Assembly (NCBI GenBank): GCA_013398015.1
Contig: VZRR01012416.1
Span: forward strand, 1 to 64,000
Direction of reading: 5' to 3'
Source of the DNA: Oreocharis arfaki
Taxonomy: Eukaryota > Chordata > Aves > Passeriformes > Paramythiidae
Length of the DNA stretch: 64,000 nucleotides
Position 1 is the first letter of the stretch; each line of letters opens with the position of its first letter. A program made the translations under genes and the position numbers. The notes below the pieces were generated by a model. The model was given only the letters and a program-made list of their open reading frames with translations, was not told where the DNA came from and searched no databases. Of the stretch, positions 51,401 through 57,601 are shown one piece after another.

Positions 51401-52021
51401 GTGCCACCCTGCACCCAGCCTTGCTCTCCTGCTGTGCAGAGGGAGCCTGGCTCCCTCTCACACCGGGTGCTGCTGACACCAGCAGCAGGATCAGGCATGT
51501 GGTCCTGGCTCCAGCAGAACCAGGGGCCACTCAGGGTGGGCAATAAGCACGGGATGACGGGGACAATCGGACAATCGCTGCCTTCAGCACTCGCCAAGGG
51601 GAGCCAAGCTCTGCCCTCCCGTTTAACTGCAACTCCGCAGATGTGCCGAAAATGGGAGACAGAAACCTGTGCTCTGCTCAGGTGGGAGACAAAAAGAAAC
51701 CTTAAAAAGCTTTTGTTTAGGTTAAATTTTGGGCAGATGGAGGGGGAAACCCTGGCTTCTAATTTGCCATGATGCACTGCCAGTCTACCAACAATTCAGA
51801 CAAGGAATGACAGTTCCCAGTCTCCTGGACATCCCACAATGGACATTTGATTTCTCCGCAAGGGCTACTCTTTGTGGTAACCAAAAATGCTCAGTTTCAC
51901 CTTACGTACCTGCAAACATCACCATCCATGCCACTTACAGGGATCTCTGTGCACTCCCCGTTGTCTACAGCCCACTGCTGTCCAGCTCCACAGCAGCTCT
52001 CAATCAGCTCCTTCGTGGAAC
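21079..52021 (-). CDS. FBLN2: Fibulin-2, exons 3-18 (5' end outside window)
   Basis: Fibulin-2 is a secreted extracellular-matrix glycoprotein of basement membranes, elastic fibres and developing heart and vessel matrix. It binds fibronectin, nidogen, perlecan, laminins and fibrillin. The spliced coding sequence (minus strand) joins 51910-52021, 48892-49021, 43977-44163, 42526-42726, 40444-40560, 39924-40025, 38441-38581, 32975-33109, 31811-31948, 31351-31494, 27607-27735, 26989-27114, 26252-26368, 25175-25303, 22425-22548 and 21079-21436. That is 2390 nt, with one codon split at the start, giving 795 residues plus TGA. All junctions are GT-AG and the phases chain correctly. Module order (three anaphylatoxin-like, eleven EGF, one fibulin C-terminal module) and the C-terminal sequence fit FBLN2; fibulin-1 has nine EGF modules and a different terminus. 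The N-terminal Cys-rich exon was not found; a 1-kb exon would be an obvious long open frame on the minus strand, and none lies between 52022 and 64000. It must lie to the right. No disabling mutation was seen. Confidence 0.97.
21437..22424 (-). other. FBLN2: FBLN2 intron 17
   Basis: 988 bp, donor GTGAGT at 22419-22424 and acceptor CCCCAG preceded by a strong pyrimidine tract. No repeat or nested gene was recognised. Confidence 0.85.
22425..22548 (-). CDS. FBLN2: FBLN2 exon 17: EGF11 (calcium-binding)
   Basis: A cbEGF module starting DIDECAIGTHNCSAAETC, continuing CYNIQGSFRC and ending CPSNYRKVSDM. Six cysteines in the EGF pattern. The D-I-D-E-C start and the C-x-N-x4-F-x-C stretch are the calcium-binding and Asn-hydroxylation consensus. 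The Asn in HNCS sits in an N-C-S sequon and could be glycosylated. It enters in phase 1 and leaves in phase 2, so it is the only EGF exon here that is not phase-symmetric, as expected for the last EGF before the C-terminal module. Confidence 0.96.
22549..25174 (-). other. FBLN2: FBLN2 intron 16, with a (TCC)n tract
   Basis: 2626 bp, donor GTAACA, acceptor TTCTTAG. It contains a short TCC repeat at 24014-24034. Open frames around 23597-24205 have no recognised domain. No gene recognised. Confidence 0.8.
24014..24034. repeat. (TCC)n trinucleotide tract
   Basis: About seven near-perfect TCC/CTC units within FBLN2 intron 16. Confidence 0.85.
25175..25303 (-). CDS. FBLN2: FBLN2 exon 16: EGF10 (calcium-binding)
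   Basis: Encodes DIDECAQSAGILCTFRC, VNVPGSYQCACPEQGYTM and AANGRTCR. Six EGF cysteines, the calcium-binding DIDEC start and C-x-N-x4-Y-x-C are present. Phase 1 at both ends (129 bp). The CPEQGYTM stretch matches mammalian fibulin-2 at the same place. Acceptor CCGCAG, donor GTAACA. It adjoins a 948-bp intron 15 (25304-26251) carrying one CR1. Confidence 0.96.
25593..25800 (-). mobile_element. CR1 LINE 3' fragment in FBLN2 intron 15
   Basis: Well-preserved antisense CR1 3' end: AATCATAGAATCACAGACTG, GTTTAGGTTGGAAGGGAGC, CCCCCTGCCATGGGCAGGGG, CACCTTCCACTAGACCAAGC, then 'gaatctctctgggcagcctg' and 'gcaaagaatttttctaggat'. It lies in the same orientation as FBLN2, with the CR1 sense strand on minus. 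Confidence 0.93.
26252..26368 (-). CDS. FBLN2: FBLN2 exon 15: EGF9 (calcium-binding)
   Basis: Encodes DVNECDNSPCSQECANVYG, SYQCYCRQGFQLAEDGHSCK. A compact 38-residue-type cbEGF with six cysteines and the DVNEC start. 117 bp, phase 1 at both ends. Acceptor GATGCAG, donor GTAAGG. Intron 14 below it (26369-26988, 620 bp) holds nothing recognised. Confidence 0.96.
26989..27114 (-). CDS. FBLN2: FBLN2 exon 14: EGF8 (calcium-binding)
   Basis: Encodes DINECWNYPGRLCQHTCENT, PGSYHCTCSSGFRLSYDGKH then CE. Six cysteines and the cbEGF consensus. 126 bp, phase 1 at both ends. Acceptor TGGCAG, donor GTACCA. The W after the DINEC start and PGRLCQHTCENT are also in mammalian fibulin-2. Intron 13 (27115-27606, 492 bp) separates it from exon 13 and holds nothing recognised. 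Confidence 0.96.
27607..27735 (-). CDS. FBLN2: FBLN2 exon 13: EGF7 (calcium-binding)
   Basis: Encodes DVDECQTGVHRCGEGQLC, HNLPGGYRCDCKMGYQYDAF and SRSCI. Six cysteines and a DVDEC start. The consensus after C3 is C-x-N-x4-Y-x-C, intact. The usual Ser in GS[YF] is Gly here (PGGYRC), a mild local difference. 129 bp, phase 1 at both ends. Acceptor CTGCAG, donor GTATGT. Confidence 0.96.
27736..31350 (-). other. FBLN2: FBLN2 intron 12, with one CR1
   Basis: 3615 bp, donor GTGAGG and acceptor CTGCAG. It contains a CR1 fragment at 29697-29865. The rest is AT-rich (28000-29450), with no recognised gene. Confidence 0.8.
29697..29865 (-). mobile_element. CR1 LINE 3' fragment in FBLN2 intron 12
   Basis: A degraded antisense CR1 of the subfamily at 4581. 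Recognisable parts are ACAGAATCATTAAGGCTGC, 'gatccagcaccaccacgttc', CCCCAGGTGCCACATGCAC and 'ctgccctgggcagcctgcc'. Confidence 0.85.
31351..31494 (-). CDS. FBLN2: FBLN2 exon 12: EGF6 (calcium-binding)
   Basis: Encodes DINECTSLPEPCKPGFNC, INTVGSYTCQRNMLSCSRGY and HSNEEGTRCV. Six cysteines, with an extended C4-C5 loop (CQRNMLSC) typical of the EGF4-6 group in fibulins. DINEC start and C-x-N-x4-Y-x-C present. 144 bp, phase 1 at both ends. Acceptor CACCAG, donor GTGAGG. Intron 11 (31495-31810) is only 316 bp and holds nothing recognised. Confidence 0.97.
31811..31948 (-). CDS. FBLN2: FBLN2 exon 11: EGF5 (calcium-binding)
   Basis: Encodes DIDECERGTHSCKVNFVC, QNTEGSFYCESKQRCMDGFL and QDPEGNCV. Six cysteines. 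The RCMDGFLQDPEGNC stretch is a strong fibulin-2 signature. 138 bp, phase 1 at both ends. Acceptor CCACAG, donor GTGAGT. Confidence 0.97.
31949..32974 (-). other. FBLN2: FBLN2 intron 10
   Basis: 1026 bp, donor GTAAGA, acceptor CCACAG. A short ATGTAAAT-like direct repetition lies at about 32555-32575. No gene or recognised transposon. Confidence 0.8.
32975..33109 (-). CDS. FBLN2: FBLN2 exon 10: EGF4 (calcium-binding)
   Basis: Encodes DINECVTERHTCQRREHC, VNTMGSFRCLQELSCQPGHE and LKDGECV. Six cysteines, DINEC start, C-x-N-x4-F-x-C. 135 bp, phase 1 at both ends. Acceptor TCACAG, donor GTAAGA. In transcripts that skip exon 9 this exon joins exon 8 directly, and the equal phases keep the frame. 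Confidence 0.96.
33110..38440 (-). other. FBLN2: FBLN2 intron 9, the longest complete intron seen
   Basis: 5331 bp, donor GTAAGA and acceptor TCACAG. It follows the alternatively spliced exon 9. It contains an (AAT)n tract at 37434-37457. No CR1 was recognised inside it, unusual for its length here. A 173-codon plus-strand open frame at 36382-36903 has no recognised domain. No gene called. Confidence 0.8.
37434..37457. repeat. (AAT)n trinucleotide tract
   Basis: Interrupted ATT/AAT units within FBLN2 intron 9. Confidence 0.85.
38441..38581 (-). CDS. FBLN2: FBLN2 exon 9: EGF3, alternatively spliced in mammals
   Basis: Encodes DLDECLTGAQACSSGQFC, VNTLGSFSCVSHSGMCAEGF and ILNRHRKCV: 47 residues with six cysteines, the calcium-binding DLDEC start and C-x-N-x4-F-x-C. 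In mammals the corresponding exon is the cassette that separates the long and short fibulin-2 isoforms. At 141 bp with phase 1 at both ends, it can be skipped without a frameshift. The acceptor (GCTGCTGTAG) follows a pyrimidine tract broken by purines (TTGGCTGCCACGTG), consistent with a weak, regulated site. That cassette use occurs in this species is inference. Confidence 0.95.
38582..39923 (-). other. FBLN2: FBLN2 intron 8
   Basis: 1342 bp, donor GTGAGT, acceptor CTGTAG. Around 38740-38800 there is a faint CR1-like phrase, too short to call. No other repeat or gene was recognised. Confidence 0.75.
39924..40025 (-). CDS. FBLN2: FBLN2 exon 8: EGF2 (non-calcium type)
   Basis: Encodes DNGPCKHLCNIVAGDAVCSC, MAGYTLMADGVSCE. 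Only five EGF cysteines lie in this exon; the first is in exon 7 (DKCK), so the module is split across an intron. It lacks the D-x-D/N-E-C start and the hydroxylation consensus, so it should not bind calcium in the standard way. 102 bp, phase 1 at both ends. Acceptor GTGCAG, donor GTGAGT. Intron 7 (40026-40443) is 418 bp with nothing recognised. Confidence 0.95.
40444..40560 (-). CDS. FBLN2: FBLN2 exon 7: linker plus first Cys of EGF2
   Basis: Encodes a 39-residue low-cysteine linker, DPDRGQVTRLEPEATIPPVA, SPSQPILVVSLQEEQDKCK. Its only cysteine is four positions from the end and completes the EGF2 module of exon 8 (CKDNGPC). The linker diverges from mammals but has the same length class, phase and terminal CKDNGPC junction. 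117 bp, phase 1 at both ends. Acceptor CTTGCAG, donor GTAGGT. Confidence 0.92.
40561..42525 (-). other. FBLN2: FBLN2 intron 6, with a (GCAAA)n tract
   Basis: 1965 bp, donor GTGAGG and acceptor CTTGCAG. It contains a pentanucleotide tract at 41669-41692. Overlapping open frames at 41234-41863 lie in a GC-rich stretch and match nothing recognised. Confidence 0.8.
41669..41692. repeat. (GCAAA)n pentanucleotide tract
   Basis: Between four and five perfect AGCAA/GCAAA units within FBLN2 intron 6. Confidence 0.88.
42526..42726 (-). CDS. FBLN2: FBLN2 exon 6: acidic lead-in plus EGF1
   Basis: Encodes an acidic, Ser-rich lead-in (EREDHHEALSISSEAELS, NNLPGDDLDEC) and then EGF1 (CLLYGGELCQHLCINTVG, SYKCSCFPEFTLQDDGTSCS). 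EGF1 has six cysteines and the C-x-N-x4-Y-x-C consensus. PGDD-DECLL and GELCQHLCINTVGSY are strong fibulin-2 matches. 201 bp, phase 1 at both ends. The acceptor is set at TTTCAG (42727-42732). A second AG (TTGTAG) six bases further upstream is also in frame and would add two codons, so the first two residues are uncertain. Confidence 0.93.
43239..43976 (-). repeat. 35-bp minisatellite starting at the exon 5 donor
   Basis: On the minus strand the unit reads GTCAGTGTCCATCTGCC, then CCTGGGACACACTGCAGG (35 bp). Left of the gap there are two perfect copies (43251-43285 and 43286-43320) and one diverged, shortened copy (43321-43350). Right of the gap are two variant copies (about 43893-43951). The unit adjoining the exon (43952-43976) starts with the real donor GTGAGT in place of GTCAGT. 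The unit length is not a multiple of three. There are no spacers, so this is not CRISPR-like. Confidence 0.93.
43351..43892. other. Assembly gap (542 N) inside the minisatellite
   Basis: An unbroken run of N with minisatellite units on both sides. At 35 bp per unit this would hold about 15 more copies if the gap size is real. The size may be only an estimate. Confidence 0.95.
43977..44163 (-). CDS. FBLN2: FBLN2 exon 5: anaphylatoxin-like module III
   Basis: Encodes QCCDCCSLGLRLRSEGKTCE, SSINLGYPCSHVMLSCCEG, then GDHFIHPEIKRHPEPLPTV and TPEK. The CC-x-CC start and the terminal CC pair are the anaphylatoxin-like module signature; the LGYPC-HVMLSCCEG stretch is diagnostic for fibulin-2. It starts in phase 0 and ends in phase 1, 187 bp. 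Acceptor CTCTTGCAG, donor GTGAGT. The donor is the first unit of a minisatellite, and a CR1 copy starts about 27 bp upstream of the acceptor. Confidence 0.96.
44190..44383 (+). mobile_element. CR1 LINE 3' fragment beside FBLN2 exon 5
   Basis: A sense-orientation CR1 3' end: 'ctggaagcactgaacaggct', 'ggtggagtccccatccctgg', 'gttcaaaaaatgtgtggatg', 'gacacttgaggacatggttt', 'aggggtcttttcccacctta', ending TTCTGTGATT. It is antisense to FBLN2, and its 5' breakpoint lies about 27 bp from the exon 5 acceptor. Confidence 0.92.
48405..48812 (-). mobile_element. Probable solo LTR of an endogenous retrovirus
   Basis: On the minus strand this block has an LTR-like layout. A start close to TGTGGTGATG is followed by TATA-like CTTTATATACC (about 48757-48767), then a transcribed-region-like stretch, TTTGATGGATATGC and 'ccacctggacagagtgcacc', and a polyadenylation-like GGATCCTTGGAAATAAGTA near 48430. 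The similarity to avian ERV LTRs (the GGATCCTTG-AAATAA end) is from memory. No flanking retroviral coding region was seen, so a solo LTR is suggested. Exact ends and target-site duplication could not be fixed. Confidence 0.45.
48892..49021 (-). CDS. FBLN2: FBLN2 exon 4: anaphylatoxin-like module II
   Basis: Encodes the end of module I and all of module II: RIAQKQCCVSAVRENSC, LAGMIAAKEGDACGPEESDP and CAGSSYK. AQ-x-x-CC, SC-AG and AAKEGDACG are shared with mammalian fibulin-2. It starts in phase 2 and ends in phase 0, 130 bp. Acceptor CCTTGCAG, donor GTGAGC. The minus frame stays open about 143 bp upstream of the acceptor, which looks like chance GC-rich sequence. Confidence 0.96.
49178..49305 (+). 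mobile_element. CR1 LINE internal fragment in FBLN2 intron 3
   Basis: A sense CR1 segment from the region after the reverse-transcriptase frame: 'agttctgggcccctcaggac', 'aagaaggacgttgaggggct', 'ggagtgtgtccagggaagg', 'cagcctggagaaaaggaggc', 'tcaggggggacctgcagatt'. It lies about 155 bp upstream of exon 4 and lacks the 3' tail. Confidence 0.88.
50013..50165. mobile_element. Old CR1-like LINE fragment (probable)
   Basis: The phrase 'gctatactgggtcagatgag', then 'atttcatctagcctaacatc' and 'ctatttctggcacagccagt', resembles an old sauropsid LINE family whose consensus includes a 'ctgggtcagaccaaaggtcc' segment. The match is from memory and the copy is diverged. Family and strand are uncertain. Confidence 0.45.
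50538..50684 (+). mobile_element. CR1 LINE 3' fragment in FBLN2 intron 3
   Basis: A sense CR1 3' end: 'cccatccctggcagtgccca', 'aggccaggctggacggggct', 'gtccctgccatggcaggggt', 'gagctttaaggtccttccaa', ending CCATTCTGGGATTCTGTGAT. A well-preserved, relatively young copy. Confidence 0.93.
51910..52021 (-). CDS. FBLN2: FBLN2 exon 3: anaphylatoxin-like module I
   Basis: Encodes GSTKELIESCCGAGQQWAVD, NGECTEIPVSGMDGDVC and the first two bases of R. The CC-x-AGQQWA-DN-EC stretch matches the first anaphylatoxin-like module of mammalian fibulin-2, and the GSTK start matches the mammalian exon 2/3 junction. It starts in phase 1 and ends in phase 2, 112 bp. Acceptor CATACAG, donor GTACGT. It is the most 5' FBLN2 exon visible here. 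Confidence 0.95.
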
Positions 52022-54720
52022 CTGTATGAAGCACACACACAGATTTCTTTAGATAATTTTGTATGGAATGCATTGGGTGTCAGTCTGTTTCTTAACTGAG
52101 ATCTTTAAAATAACGCTAGTTCAGGGTGAGATTTTTCCCTTTCTTTCCATGTTTTGTTTGTTTTAAGGAAAAAAAAGAAAGAGACAACTGATACCTGAAA
52201 CATCATGATATAATCAATCACCCGGTGATGTGTCTCAGGAGGAACAGCAGAAGGAAATTAAGAGTTTTAAATGCTACAAATGACATAAGTGGTTTGAAGA
52301 AAACTCCATATTTGACAACTCTGAACAAACTCCCTGAAAAATCATGCTTGGCCACTTGATGCAAGTTGATTCAGTAAGTCATTGTTGCACTGCTCTAACA
52401 GTGCCCTCACTACTCAGGCTGGGTTAGCACAGAGTGCCCCAGCCCTGGAGGGTTCAGCTGGCTTAAAAATACAATGAAAAGGGTTTGGGAGACATAACTC
52501 TGACTGTGAAACACGGGCACGGAGATGAAGTGAGAGAGATGGACATGGAGAATGCTGCTCCAGTTCCCACATTTTTCTTTGTGGACTTCCAGCGAAGATG
52601 TAAATGTGCAGGTTGCAGTGAAACAGGATTTTGCTGTACCCTCTATACCTGCTGTACAGACTTGGGGCACTTTGTTCTCTTCACAACTTTGGGGAGAAGC
52701 ATCCCAAACCAGAGCTGGAGCCACTGTGCCCCCACCCCGTGCAGGTGCAGGGGGGTTAATGACCAAAGCCATTTGTGTCCCCCACACCCTGCCCAGCTCG
52801 GGCTCACACACCAGGGCACCACAACAATCTGCACATGGCCCTCAGGCTCTGCAATGCTTTCATTTTATACAGCACATCAACAATCTTAGATTATCCTGGA
52901 GTTCTGGAAGCTGTATGAGGTGCAAGAGCTGCTCTGTGGCACTGGAGGGTTGATCTATGCAGTTAAACTGGCAGGAAATACATCCAGTACCAGATAATTA
53001 CAACACACTGCTATAAAACAGTTAAATTTTAACGTAGTTTTAATTTACTCCCTCGGTGGAAACTCCATTCATTTTACCAAGTGCTGAGATACATTTGCTG
53101 CTCTTGCTGGAACATGAGAATAGAGCAGAATTTAACTATCTATATTGCAGTAATCTACATGATTTATAATTCAAATAAAAGTGAGTTACTCATTCCTCGC
53201 TAAAGATTCAATATCAGATTGCTCTGCTGAAGTGCCATACTATTAAACAGTCATATTTGCAAAATATATTGCCTTTTGTTGTGATCTTATGAATAATTAA
53301 ACTCAGAATGAAGTTATCATAAAATAAACAAACTACTGCACTTTATCTTCATCAGAGATTTTTAGAAAACCTAGAATAACTCATAATAGGACTCACAGAC
53401 ATTAGCATGGATTTATGATATTTTAATACTTCATTAGCAAGAACAAATATATACAACTAAACACATGCACAGGACTGAGGATCACAGAGCTCCTACAGCT
53501 CTGTGTGTAACAGACTTCGAAATACTAAAACATTAAAACAGAGCTTTGTTTATTTGGGGCTTCCATGCTATTAGCAGATTTAGAAGCAGATTTGCATCTG
53601 CTCATGGAAAACAAAGTCATTTTGTTTGAGAACTCTGTAATCCTGGGGGTTTTTTTATATACTGTGTGAATCTTTGATACTTCATAAAGTCATTTCACAA
53701 CCCACCTGCTAATAGATAATTTGCTATTTATAGATTTCTTCACTAAGGGGGAAAAAAAAGGTAATTTATGTCAGGCTGCACTGCAGAACAGCAGCAGTTT
53801 CCTCACTTGTTTGCCATTCAGTAACTCACCTCCTGCAACTATCACTCTGCCATCAGTCTGAAGAGATGAACTAAAGAACACTTTGGCATAACCTCAAAAA
53901 TTTGTGTATTGTCTTCTAAACACATTTAGAAGTTAATTCAAATATTTTGAAAACAATTTTTCCCTCAGAGAATTTTAACTCCTCCCTGCCTGTGCTCTGA
54001 AGTTGTCTCGGTGCCTGATCCAACCCTGAGCAGCAGTGGGATGGCCTCAGACTGACCCAGGGACACATCCAGGTTTTCCACAGTCCCGTGACATCCACGC
54101 AGCTTTTACATGCCAGCAATTTCAGCTTCCAGCTACAAAGATCTGCTGCGGGTGGGTGTGTGTATTTTACAGAGTTTAGTTGAAGCTCAGACTGATGAAA
54201 ACACACAGTTAAAGGTTACTAAATTATTTCCTCCCACTGACACAGTGAACCATAAGTTTGTTAGAGCAGCGAAGGAGACAAAGGGGATTTTCATAAACTT
54301 TCCTCCCCTTTCTCCCTCCCAGTGTTCACAAATTATGTTCCGAGAGTGATAAATCGTCAGCCAGCTCTAGAAGGTCAAGAAGAGACAGAATATCTCAGTT
54401 TCTTGCCAGAGCTTTTTTGACACTGAAGTCTCCCTGATTTCAGCTTCACCTGAATTTCCACTCAGACCATTTAGCATCTTTAACACCTCCAATTCCGTTG
54501 CTTCCTCCCATTCTCACTTCGGGTTTGCAGCTCTGCAGAGCATTTGCATCGACTGAATAACTCCTGTCATGCAAACACCCAATTCTCGGAGCCAGCACTC
54601 CTGACTGAGCTGCCAGCAGCTTTATCCATCATTCCGTTCCAAGTGTTTCTTTTGTTTAGGTAGAAAGGCAGACGAACCTTAAGACATCAGCACTTCCTCA
54701 GTGAGCCGGGTAAAACCCTG

Positions 54721-54888
54721 GCACAGGGTGCCCAGAGCAGCTGTGGCTGCCCCTGGATCCCTGGCAGTGCCCAAGGCCAGGCTGGACATTGGGGCTGGGA
54801 GCAGCCTGGGACAGTGGGAGGTGGCAGGGGTGGGATGAGATGAACTTTAAATCCCTTTCCACACAAACTGTTCCGTGAGTCTGTGATT
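54721..54888 (+). mobile_element. CR1 LINE 3' fragment in FBLN2 intron 2
   Basis: A sense CR1 3' end: 'gcacagggtgcccagagcag', 'ctgtggctgcccctggatcc', 'caaggccaggctggacattg', 'gatgaactttaaatcccttt', ending in 'ctgtgatt'. It belongs to the subfamily of the copy at 50538-50684 but has more internal deletions. Confidence 0.9.
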
Positions 54889-57497
54889 GCTCACATGATG
54901 GGAGCAGTGAGGACTAATCCATCACATCAACCAACCCACCCAAGCCTTCCACCCACCAGTGGACAATTATTTTCCTTTCTACTAAAATTACTCCAGGAGC
55001 CATGGCATTAATGAGTCTTGGACAGTAACTTTAACTACAGAGAGACCCAAGTAAGGCAGACACAGTGCAGGGGCCTGGACAGAATCACTTGGCTGCAGGT
55101 AGAGGTGAAGTGCAGAACTGCTATTAACCCCAAATACAATTATCCATAAGCCAGGGAAAGCCCGAGCACTGCATGAATCACCAGGAGGATCAGCATGTCA
55201 GGGGCAGGGCACTGTCAGCCCCAGGCACCCACATCTCTTCACTGCTGGCTTCAATTTCAGCTGTTCATTGCTGCATCAGCACTCACATGTGGGAGAGCCA
55301 AAGGTCATACCCCCAAAACTGAGCTGAGCTCTTGCTGTCATGATGGAACATCCTATTCCATCCCTACACCTGAGGAAAACAGTTTATCTTCTCCAAAACC
55401 ATAATATTTACGCTTGGTGGGGGGGAAGAGGGGATTAAACACCAACAAACAACGCAGGATCTTGCAAGGAAATGAGTTTGTGCACTGAGATTGATTTTGA
55501 TGTGGAAACTCGGAAATGAGACACTCCATTAGGAGCCATCTCCCTCTGGAGGATCTCATTGCTCACCCACGCGGGAAGCTGACAGCTCGAGCTGAAACAT
55601 AACTTTGTAAAAAGCAACTGCACAAACTGCCCAAGCCCTGAGCTGCCATAAATCACCCACCCCAGGGAGCTGGGCAGGATGGCCTCCCAGCCCACCATCG
55701 CTGGGGGAGGCTCCGTAAGCCCAGCTGAGCGATCAGCTCCGAGCACAGTAACCCCTCTGCCCCACAGCACCTGGGGGAATCGTGCCCTTCCAGGGAGCAA
55801 AGCACACGGGCTGGCTCCTGGGCTCCACCAGCATCTCCTCGCAGCTTGCAGGAAAGCTCTTCCTTGACCCAGGGGCGCAGGTTCCTTTCGCCTGCTGCAA
55901 CCATCCTCACCCACCAGGAACGAGTGCAGAAAGAACAGAAACGGGGCAGATTGGGAGCAGTTTCCATCACTTTCCAGGAGCACCCACAGGATAAAAGCAG
56001 AGTCTAAGTCAGTGCTCACGACTTGTTTCCCACTCCCTTATTAAAAAACCCAAACAACAAACGCAGCTTGGAAACTTGTTTATAGATTCACATCTGTCTG
56101 CACTCCCCTTTGAAGGAAGGGCTATCCACACCTGCAGTGCACCCAGCACATACACTGAACAGGAACTGTTTGCTCACACTGCAGAAAAGTAAGTTATATT
56201 TCCTTATCAAATAGCTGCCTGAGAGCATAAAACTATGTATTATGAAAAATGACAAAAACCTCACAGAACAAGTTGGTGGAGTTCTTCGAATACTGAAAAA
56301 TAACTGTTTCCAGTGGGCCTTTTTCTCCTCCAATCTCTTCATCATTCAAAGCTCTAATAAATAAATAACAAAGTACTGTAGCTTTACCCCTTAATAGGTT
56401 GTCATTTTCTATCTTATCAACAGCCTGAGAGGCTTTATTAAATTCCCTCATTGAATTTCACCATTTAGGTGTGCACTGCAACATGTTCTCAACTTGATTT
56501 ATCTGGGATGGCTGGGAAGACGTTTTAATGAGTAAGGTAAAGAGGAGAACATTTATCTTGGCAGAGACAGGGGAGGGGAGAATGACAACACAGCCCCAAA
56601 GCCAGCTGCTTTCACTCCAAACAGAGCTATCACCTACGTCATCGGGGCTGGTTAAGCTCTCCCCAGGACCTGTTCCCAGATAAATGAGTGAGGGTTACTC
56701 TGTGCAGGTTCCTGCAGGCTCCTCCGAGCCCCTCAGCGTTCAGGACGTGTCTGACTCTAAATCTCCCTGAAATGAGGGCAGTGCTCGAGTGTTTCCATGA
56801 CCAAACCCCCAGTGAGCTCACTGCTCGGGATGGGGCTTTAACCCACGTGCACTCCTCAGTCCTTGAGGCTGCTCTCCTTGGAAATGATGGAAAAGCAGAT
56901 TGCAGGAGAAACACAGGCTGAGCCGAGCATTTAACACACATCTCACAGATCCAATCCAGTGCCTAATCCTTCTTTTCCACCACCCTCTTCCATTCCTGCT
57001 GGGCAGCCTGCCATGCCACCACCAGAGCAGTGTCAGGGAGCTCCATCACACTTGGAGCAACCTGTCTTCATTTTAAACCTCATGCAGCAAAGTGTTTTTC
57101 TACATCCTCCGAAGGCACCCGCATCTCTTTGGGAATCCATCCCACCACTCATCCGGGACAAGTTCCTGTTATATTGCCTTCACTCCTGGGGAAGCATCTG
57201 CTTTCTATTTTGACCTGAAAACATTCTGTTTCCTACATTATTCTTTTTTCATAAATTCCTTATGCTGGCTTGCTTGGCAAAACATAGAGAGCTGTGTCTG
57301 CCCCAAGGCACAATGAAAAACTGGATAACCCAAGCCGAACATTCATCTTACTGTGCACCATACAATGGAGACATACATCAACGTAACCTCAGCCAGGCTT
57401 GTTTGGCAGATTTTGTTCAAAGTGTGAATGAATAGCAACCTTATATTCCCTCTGGCTTTAGTTCTGGATAATCCTTGTAAGTCAAAACTTGTATTAC

Positions 57498-57601
57498 CTG
57501 TGGCAGGGGCCAGATCATTTAGACGATGTTTGGTCTTTAACATTTCCATGACAGCATCCTTTATTAGGTCCAGGTTGAAAGAAGGAGTGGGGGAGGACCA
57601 A
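57498..57601 (-). other. Exon-like open segment, identity unknown
   Basis: On the minus strand a 104-bp stretch is bounded by TTTATTTAG and CACAG/GTAATA. In one frame it reads WSSPTPSFNLDLIKDAVMEM, LKTKHRLNDLAPAT. The frame is 1+102+1, so it is internally consistent. The composition (Pro/Ser then an amphipathic charged stretch) looks protein-like, but I do not recognise a family and no partner exon was found. It could be a decayed retrocopy, an old repeat or chance. Confidence 0.25.

Larger units (their letters stand above)
49022..51909 (-). other. FBLN2: FBLN2 intron 3, with three LINE fragments
   Basis: 2888 bp, donor GTACGT, acceptor CCTTGCAG. It contains CR1 pieces at 49178-49305 and 50538-50684 and an older LINE-like piece at 50013-50165. 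Open frames of 178-185 codons at 51220-51777 exist on both strands and match nothing recognised. Confidence 0.8.

Noticed and set aside
51220..51777. 178- and 185-codon open frames on opposite strands, considered as the FBLN2 N-terminal exon
   Set aside because: They lack the repeated cysteine pattern and signal peptide expected, and lie downstream of exon 3 in the gene order.
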